Assembly (NCBI GenBank): GCA_903893625.1
Contig: CAITND010000059.1
Location: 1-37,246, forward strand
DNA length: 37,246 bases
Direction of reading: 5' to 3'
Source: an uncultured Oscillatoriales cyanobacterium
GTDB lineage: Bacteria; Cyanobacteriota; Cyanobacteriia; Cyanobacteriales; Microcoleaceae
The translations under genes were made by a program, and so were the position numbers. This document shows, piece by piece, positions 32,551 through 37,246 of the stretch. The notes under the pieces were generated by a model that saw nothing but the letters and a program-made list of their open reading frames with translations, did no database searches and had not been told where the DNA came from. Position 1 is the stretch's first letter; each line of letters begins with the position of its first letter.

Positions 32551-35500
32551 ATGCAACTTGAACAGCAACAACGGATCATGGGCTATTTTATTGAGGAGGC
32601 AAAAGACCACCTCAATACGATTGAACAGGGATTACTGAATCTACAAACAACGATTGAAGATCCAGAACTGCTCAATGAAGTCTTCCGAGCCGCCCACTCG
32701 GTAAAAGGTGGAGCCGCGATGTTGGGACTGAATAGTATTCGACAAACGGCTCACCGATTAGAAGATAGTTTTAAAATTCTCATAGAAAACCGTCTTCCGA
32801 CTCAATTTGTTGATCAACAATTAGAATCATTATTTTTACAAGTTTTTGATACCTTACAAGCCTTGATTGATCAATTATCAGGGCCCTATGGGTTAACAGA
32901 AGAAGCCGCCAGTGCAATTTTGCAGGATGTTGAGCCTGTTTTTGAAGCGTTAAATTATCATATTAAAAATGTCGTGCAACAACAGGGGATGAACAACCGA
33001 CCTCCTGAACGTGAGCCACTGACCTTCGTGCCTGCAAGTGTCGTACCAGAGCCTTCATGCAAGGATATGCCACCGCGTCCAAAAGAAACCCCGGTTAGCA
33101 GTGCCAAAGACCTAGTATTTCGCAGCGATGTTCCTGAACGGTTGCGGGAAATGTTACAACAGTTCAAACAATCAGAAACACCCCAAACTCGTCAAGCATT
33201 AATTGAAAGTTGTCGGAGTTTAGCGAGGGCGGGAGAGCTATTTGATTTACCCCATTGGGTTAAGTTTATTGAAGCACTAGAACAAACGATCGCTAATCCT
33301 GATAATACTTATCGAAGCTTGGCTCCCGTCGTTATTAAATCAATTAAGGAAGCCCAAGAACTTGTTTTAGTGAATCGAGATAGGGAAATTGTCCTCACAG
33401 AGCAGATTAAAAGCCTTTTACCTAAACCCGTACCTCCCGCCAAAACGCCTCAACCTAAAACTCATAAAAAAGATATCAAAGAGGGTGGGACAGGGAACAG
33501 ACAAAATACGCCGAAAGCTTCAAGTCAGAGCAAATCCTCCCCCCCTGCCGCCCGTGCACGGGGGGTTGGGGGGGCATTAGGATCGGGTGCCGGTAAATCA
33601 GGAGGAGCCACTGCTAAATCCAGTCAATCGAAGTCTGGGAATGCCAAGCAGAAATCCTCATCGAGTTCTTCGACTCTCACTAACCCCTTGTTAGATGCTA
33701 ACTGGTCAGATTCGGCGACAAATCCCAGTAACACTCCCAGCCGTTTACAAAATGGCCCAGAAATTACCCCGGAAGAATATAACAGCCTCAGAGATTTATT
33801 TGAAGGTTTGGATGAATGGGATCATGAGGCTGCTGATGAGGGAACAACGGAAACCCTCACATCTGCGGTGATGGAAGCTGAGGCAATGGAGGGGGACTTT
33901 TTCGATTTGCTGGAGGAACAACAAACCGGGTTAAACCCAACAGAAGCAAAAGGCTCCAAAGCATCGCACCAGAGGCTCAAACCGGGAGAAAAATCGGCTG
34001 CGACTTCTGCCGTTACCTCTAATGTTGATGATGATCTTGCCAGTTTCTTCGATAACCTCAGTGATGCGGACTCCGCCCTACCAGAAACCGCAACCGTGAC
34101 ACCGCCCACGATCATAGAAACAAGACAGGATGAGCCCGTACAAGGTTTTGATGATTTCTTTGATGAATTGTTAGGGATTAATTCCGATTTTTCCGGTACG
34201 GTAGACGGGGTTTCATCGGTTTCATCGACGGGTTCTGTATCTACTTCCCCTGAACAAATCACCGATTTATTAGAGGATGCAGAAAGTTTAGATGAACTGT
34301 TTGACCAGTTTGACCAGCAAACCCAATTCGTTGTGGAGACACAGCCCTCGCCAACGGTGAATGCTGAGTCCGATTCCTTGGTGTTGGAAACCACCCCGGA
34401 GGAAGATTGGTTTGAAGATCTCTTACAAGGTGAAATAAGTACAGAAGCAGACGGATCAGCCCCTTCTACTTTAGATGATCTGATGCACTTGGGGAATCAG
34501 CAAGCTGCATACGCGGCGGGAAGTTTAGAAGTGTTAACCCCAAGGGTATCCCAAAACTTGGAAACGATGGCTAAAGCGAAACCCAGCCTAGAATTACCGG
34601 ATGATGATTTTGCGAGTTTAGATGCTTTACTCAATCAAGGGGAGGTCAACGGTCAGCCCTCAACTTCTGTAACGATGGTAGAAGAGGAGGATACTTTCTC
34701 CAATTTGGATCAACTTCTACAGTCACCGGTTGCTGAACCCTCAAAGAAAAAAACGAATGCTTCTAAGAATCCTAGAGCCGAGAGTGGGCGACTCCCCTTG
34801 GCCACCGAATCACCATCCTCAGAGGAGGATTCGGAATTTACAGAATTAATCCGATTAATTGAGGATACTCCCCCTCGGTCTCGTTCAGCATCGGTTCCCA
34901 GAGGGACGTTTGCGAAACCCATTGCTGAACCCATTGTCAAGGTTCCAGTGAAACAACTGGATAACCTCAGTAACTTGATGGGGGAACTGGTGGTTAACCG
35001 CAACAGTTTGGAACAAGACCAAGAACGGATGCGACAATTTTTGGATAACTTACTGCATCAGGTTTCTCTGTTGGGGGATGTGGGTCAACGGATGCAGGAT
35101 TTTTATGAGCGATCGCTCTTGGACATTTCCCTACTGTCCCACCAAACATCTCGTCGCAAACCCTTGTGGTTTTCGGACAGTACCTCGATTCATGATGATG
35201 ATCCCAATAATGATTTAGACTCAACGGAACTGGATCGGTTTACGCCCTTCCATACCCTGTCCCAAGAGATTATTGAGTTAATTGTGCGGGTACGGGAGTC
35301 GAGTGCAGATATTGGATTTTTAGTCGATGGAGCGGATCAAGTTACCCGGGAGTTGCGACGGATTACAACAGCATTGCAAGAAGGGTTAAATCGCTCTCGG
35401 ATGGAACCTTTTGGTATTGAAGCGGATGCCCTGAAACGTCCCGTGCGGGATATTTCGATTAAGTGTGGGAAACAGGCGGAGTTATTTGTTGAGGGTCGAG

Positions 35501-36879
35501 ATACCTTAATTGACAAAATGTTACTGGGTAAACTCCATGACCCCTTGATTCATTTGGTGAATAATGCCATTACTCACGGGATTGAAACGGCGGATGTACG
35601 GACGGCGACGGGGAAATCTGCGGTGGGTCGAATTTCGATTCGGGTATTTCACCAAGGAAACCAAACGATTATTGCGATTTCCGATGATGGGGGTGGTATT
35701 GATGTCAATCGGGTGAAAAATAAGGCGATTCAGAAAGGAATCATTACCGCCGAAGATGCCGAAAGTATGAGTAACCCAGAAATTTATGATCTGTTATTCT
35801 TGCCCAACTTTAGTACGAAGGATGTGGCGGATGAATTCGCGGGTCGAGGGGTGGGGATGGATGTGGTGCGAACCAGTTTAACCGATATTCGGGGCGCGAT
35901 CACGACGGATTCTACCTTGGGACGCGGGACGACGTTCACGATTCGTTTGCCCCTGAATATGAGTATTTCCCGGGCGTTGTGTTGTGTGAGCGATCGGGTT
36001 CGGATTGCTTTCCCGATGGATGGGGTGGAAGATATGATTGACGTTCCTCAGGAACAGATTCGCTCTGGAGAGGATGGAGGCAAAGAGTTGGAATGGCGGG
36101 GTACGAGTTTGCCCCTACGTCATTTGCGGGAGTTGTTGACCTATCATCGCCATTTGGGTCGGGGGAATGTCTATGGTACAAATGCTGAGGAGGATATGAT
36201 TTCGGTGATTGTGCTGCGGTCTTCGAGTAGTTATTTGGCGGTACAGGTGGATCAGGTGTTGATTGAACAGGAAATCGTGATCAAACCCCTGGAAGGGCCA
36301 GTCCCGAAACCGATTGGAATTGCTGGGGCGACGGTGTTAGGGGATGGTCAAATTGTGGCGATCGCCGATGTGTTAGAACTGATTGATTTGGCGATGGGTC
36401 GAATTCGCAAGGATGCGGCGGGCAAGATTTGGCAGATGGGAAGTCCGACGGCTGAAGTGCTACCGCAGAAGTCTGAACCAACGGTGTTGATTGTGGATGA
36501 TTCGATTACGGTGCGATCGCTGCTTTCGCTTACGTTTGAAAAATCGGGTTATCGAGTCGAAGAGGCGCGAGATGGTAAGGAAGCTTGGGAAAAACTGAAA
36601 TCGGGTTTACCCTGCGATATCGTGTTCTGCGATATTGAAATGCCACGCATGGATGGGTTGGAGTTGTTATCACGGATGCAAAAAGATCCGACGTTAACGA
36701 GTTTACCGATTGCGATGTTAACGTCTCGTGGTGCGGATCGTCACCGTCAAATGGCGTTCAATTTGGGGGCAAGAGGTTACTTTACGAAGCCTTATTTGGA
36801 GGAGCAGTTATTGGAAGCAGCAGGACGAATGTTAAAAGGTGAAGTTGTCGGGAATACGGTGGTTGCTGCGGCTCAATAA
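32551..36879 (+). CDS. hmpE: Hybrid CheA-type histidine kinase (PilL-type, HmpE)
   Basis: The 1442-residue kinase has an HPt domain (about 8-115, phospho-His H49 in AAHSVKGGAAML). A second HPt-like region without histidine follows (about 195-290), then a ~500-residue disordered acidic linker. Next come the dimerisation/P3 helices (about 800-920), an ATPase domain (HLVNNAITHGIE, SDDGGGIDVNRV, AGRGVGMDVV), a CheW-like domain (about 1140-1290) and a C-terminal receiver (about 1311-1430; D1361 in FCDIEMPRMDG, K1413 in FTKPY). It phosphorylates the Hmp response regulators. The ATG at 32551 directly follows the heptamer array, with no Shine-Dalgarno; the ATG at 32578 (MGYFIEEAKDH) is a credible alternative start. 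A 36-nt palindromic repeat sits in the linker at 33539. Confidence 0.93.
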   Translation: MQLEQQQRIMGYFIEEAKDHLNTIEQGLLNLQTTIEDPELLNEVFRAAHSVKGGAAMLGLNSIRQTAHRLEDSFKILIENRLPTQFVDQQLESLFLQVFDTLQALIDQLSGPYGLTEEAASAILQDVEPVFEALNYHIKNVVQQQGMNNRPPEREPLTFVPASVVPEPSCKDMPPRPKETPVSSAKDLVFRSDVPERLREMLQQFKQSETPQTRQALIESCRSLARAGELFDLPHWVKFIEALEQTIANPDNTYRSLAPVVIKSIKEAQELVLVNRDREIVLTEQIKSLLPKPVPPAKTPQPKTHKKDIKEGGTGNRQNTPKASSQSKSSPPAARARGVGGALGSGAGKSGGATAKSSQSKSGNAKQKSSSSSSTLTNPLLDANWSDSATNPSNTPSRLQNGPEITPEEYNSLRDLFEGLDEWDHEAADEGTTETLTSAVMEAEAMEGDFFDLLEEQQTGLNPTEAKGSKASHQRLKPGEKSAATSAVTSNVDDDLASFFDNLSDADSALPETATVTPPTIIETRQDEPVQGFDDFFDELLGINSDFSGTVDGVSSVSSTGSVSTSPEQITDLLEDAESLDELFDQFDQQTQFVVETQPSPTVNAESDSLVLETTPEEDWFEDLLQGEISTEADGSAPSTLDDLMHLGNQQAAYAAGSLEVLTPRVSQNLETMAKAKPSLELPDDDFASLDALLNQGEVNGQPSTSVTMVEEEDTFSNLDQLLQSPVAEPSKKKTNASKNPRAESGRLPLATESPSSEEDSEFTELIRLIEDTPPRSRSASVPRGTFAKPIAEPIVKVPVKQLDNLSNLMGELVVNRNSLEQDQERMRQFLDNLLHQVSLLGDVGQRMQDFYERSLLDISLLSHQTSRRKPLWFSDSTSIHDDDPNNDLDSTELDRFTPFHTLSQEIIELIVRVRESSADIGFLVDGADQVTRELRRITTALQEGLNRSRMEPFGIEADALKRPVRDISIKCGKQAELFVEGRDTLIDKMLLGKLHDPLIHLVNNAITHGIETADVRTATGKSAVGRISIRVFHQGNQTIIAISDDGGGIDVNRVKNKAIQKGIITAEDAESMSNPEIYDLLFLPNFSTKDVADEFAGRGVGMDVVRTSLTDIRGAITTDSTLGRGTTFTIRLPLNMSISRALCCVSDRVRIAFPMDGVEDMIDVPQEQIRSGEDGGKELEWRGTSLPLRHLRELLTYHRHLGRGNVYGTNAEEDMISVIVLRSSSSYLAVQVDQVLIEQEIVIKPLEGPVPKPIGIAGATVLGDGQIVAIADVLELIDLAMGRIRKDAAGKIWQMGSPTAEVLPQKSEPTVLIVDDSITVRSLLSLTFEKSGYRVEEARDGKEAWEKLKSGLPCDIVFCDIEMPRMDGLELLSRMQKDPTLTSLPIAMLTSRGADRHRQMAFNLGARGYFTKPYLEEQLLEAAGRMLKGEVVGNTVVAAAQ
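33539..33574 (+). repeat. 36-nt GC-rich palindromic coding repeat, copy 2 (inside hmpE)
   Basis: CCCCCCCTGCC, 12 bases containing the palindrome core CCCGTGCACGGG, then GGGGTTGGGGGGG. It encodes PPAARARGVGG in the disordered linker. Same family and exact length as the copy in hmpD, but in opposite orientation. Confidence 0.8.
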
Positions 36880-36882
36880 CAG

Positions 36883-36907
36883 TTGACGGTTGACTGTTAA
36901 CCGTCAA
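36883..36907 (+). terminator. Hairpin after hmpE (degenerate heptamer palindrome)
   Basis: TTGACGGTT (36883-36891) and AACCGTCAA (36899-36907) form a perfect 9-bp stem around GACTGTT, starting 4 bases after the hmpE stop. The sequence is built of heptamer-like units (CAGTTGA, CGGTTGA, CTGTTAA), so it may be another repeat rather than a dedicated terminator. Confidence 0.55.
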
Positions 36908-36980
36908 TTGGCGACATTGTAATTATCCCTATTCCCTATCACTTCTGTAGCATTCATTTTTAGATTTCATATTAGATGGT

Positions 36981-37124
36981 GCGTGCGATCCACGCTTACC
37001 GAAAAGCGAGGGTCAAGCCCCCGACTTTAGGCGTGGGGATGAACACGGTAGTGGCTTTAGCCACCAGAGAAGAAGTTAGCCAGGGAAAAGTTTTATTTGT
37101 AATATTCCATGATCAACTTAAATC
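36981..37124 (+). mobile_element. Putative left end of a tnpB element (continues past the window)
   Basis: Two hairpins precede the tnpB start: CCACGC (36990-36995) with GCGTGG (37031-37036), and GTGGC-TTTA-GCCAC (37051-37064). The second resembles the TTTA/TTCA-loop hairpins that bound the element at 19298-20738. AAGCCCCCGACTTTAGGCGT is typical of IS200/IS605 ends in cyanobacteria. The outer boundary is not defined. Confidence 0.5.
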
Positions 37125-37246
37125 ATGTTAATTAGAGAAGCCAAACTACTGCACGGAACCAAGGAGCAATACCTAGCTCTTGATGAAGCGATTCGTACCG
37201 CACAATTTATTAGAAACAAATGTGTTCGGCACTGGATGGATAATCA
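37125..37246 (+). CDS. TnpB-family transposon protein, N-terminal part only
   Basis: The frame starts at ATG 37125 and runs off the window after 40 codons (MLIREAKLLHGTKEQYLALD, then EAIRTAQFIRNKCVRHWMDN). The motif ALDEAIRTAQFIRNKCVRHWMD is the typical N-terminal helix-turn-helix region of one cyanobacterial TnpB/OrfB group. The RuvC domain and zinc finger would lie beyond the window. It differs from both other tnpB genes here. Upstream hairpins fit an element end. Confidence 0.8.
   Translation, partial: MLIREAKLLHGTKEQYLALDEAIRTAQFIRNKCVRHWMDN

Overview
This window looks like chromosome from a filamentous cyanobacterium, probably of the Oscillatoriales/Microcoleaceae type (Planktothrix/Oscillatoria-like). 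The evidence is A+T-rich DNA, many GCGATCGC (HIP1) octamers, heptanucleotide tandem repeats at gene borders, and cyanobacterium-typical genes: ferredoxin sulfite reductase, CRR7, DUF2854, DUF3153, PATAN response regulators and HmpF. The genus is an inference; no rRNA or tRNA gene was found.

Layout. 1-3.2 kb: an SPFH/stomatin protein, a small secreted-looking acidic Gly-rich peptide tightly linked to a PKHD-type Fe(II)/2-oxoglutarate hydroxylase, and a protein with 29-residue tandem repeats plus three FDExYY-NPDV repeats. 3.2-10.8 kb (minus strand): priA with a sugar nucleotidyltransferase, a stand-alone IS605-type tnpB, scpA, a LapA-like membrane protein and a DUF3153 lipoprotein. 11.0-12.7 kb: an AbiE-type toxin-antitoxin pair with a clear promoter/inverted-repeat operator. 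12.7-16.3 kb: a degraded gene fragment, rsmE, ferredoxin-sulfite reductase and crr7. 16.4-18.6 kb: a small His-rich protein, a remnant of a DUF6745-like tail, and a large leucine-rich-repeat protein that ends in the same tail. 18.7-22.7 kb: DUF2854, a second tnpB-only element with matching terminal hairpins, three small hypotheticals and a free-standing DALR domain. 22.9-36.9 kb: a Crp/Fnr regulator, then the hmp/pil chemotaxis-like cluster: hmpF divergent from hmpA (PATAN-REC), hmpB (CheY), hmpC (CheW), hmpD (MCP) and hmpE (CheA-REC). This cluster is expected to control type IV pilus-driven phototactic/gliding motility. The window ends in the first 40 codons of a third tnpB.

The most interesting points are these. 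(1) The QGDVLL-protein / LRR-DUF6745 pair has a duplicated tail remnant and a highly homogenised 69-bp repeat array. (2) The EGG/ESG peptide sits seven bases before a PKHD hydroxylase. (3) Two spacers of the hmp region are copies of one heptamer-based repeat element that exactly abuts stop and start codons, supplies the last codons of hmpF, and leaves hmpE without a visible Shine-Dalgarno. (4) A 36-nt GC-rich palindromic repeat is inserted in frame, in opposite orientations, in the disordered linkers of both HmpD and HmpE.
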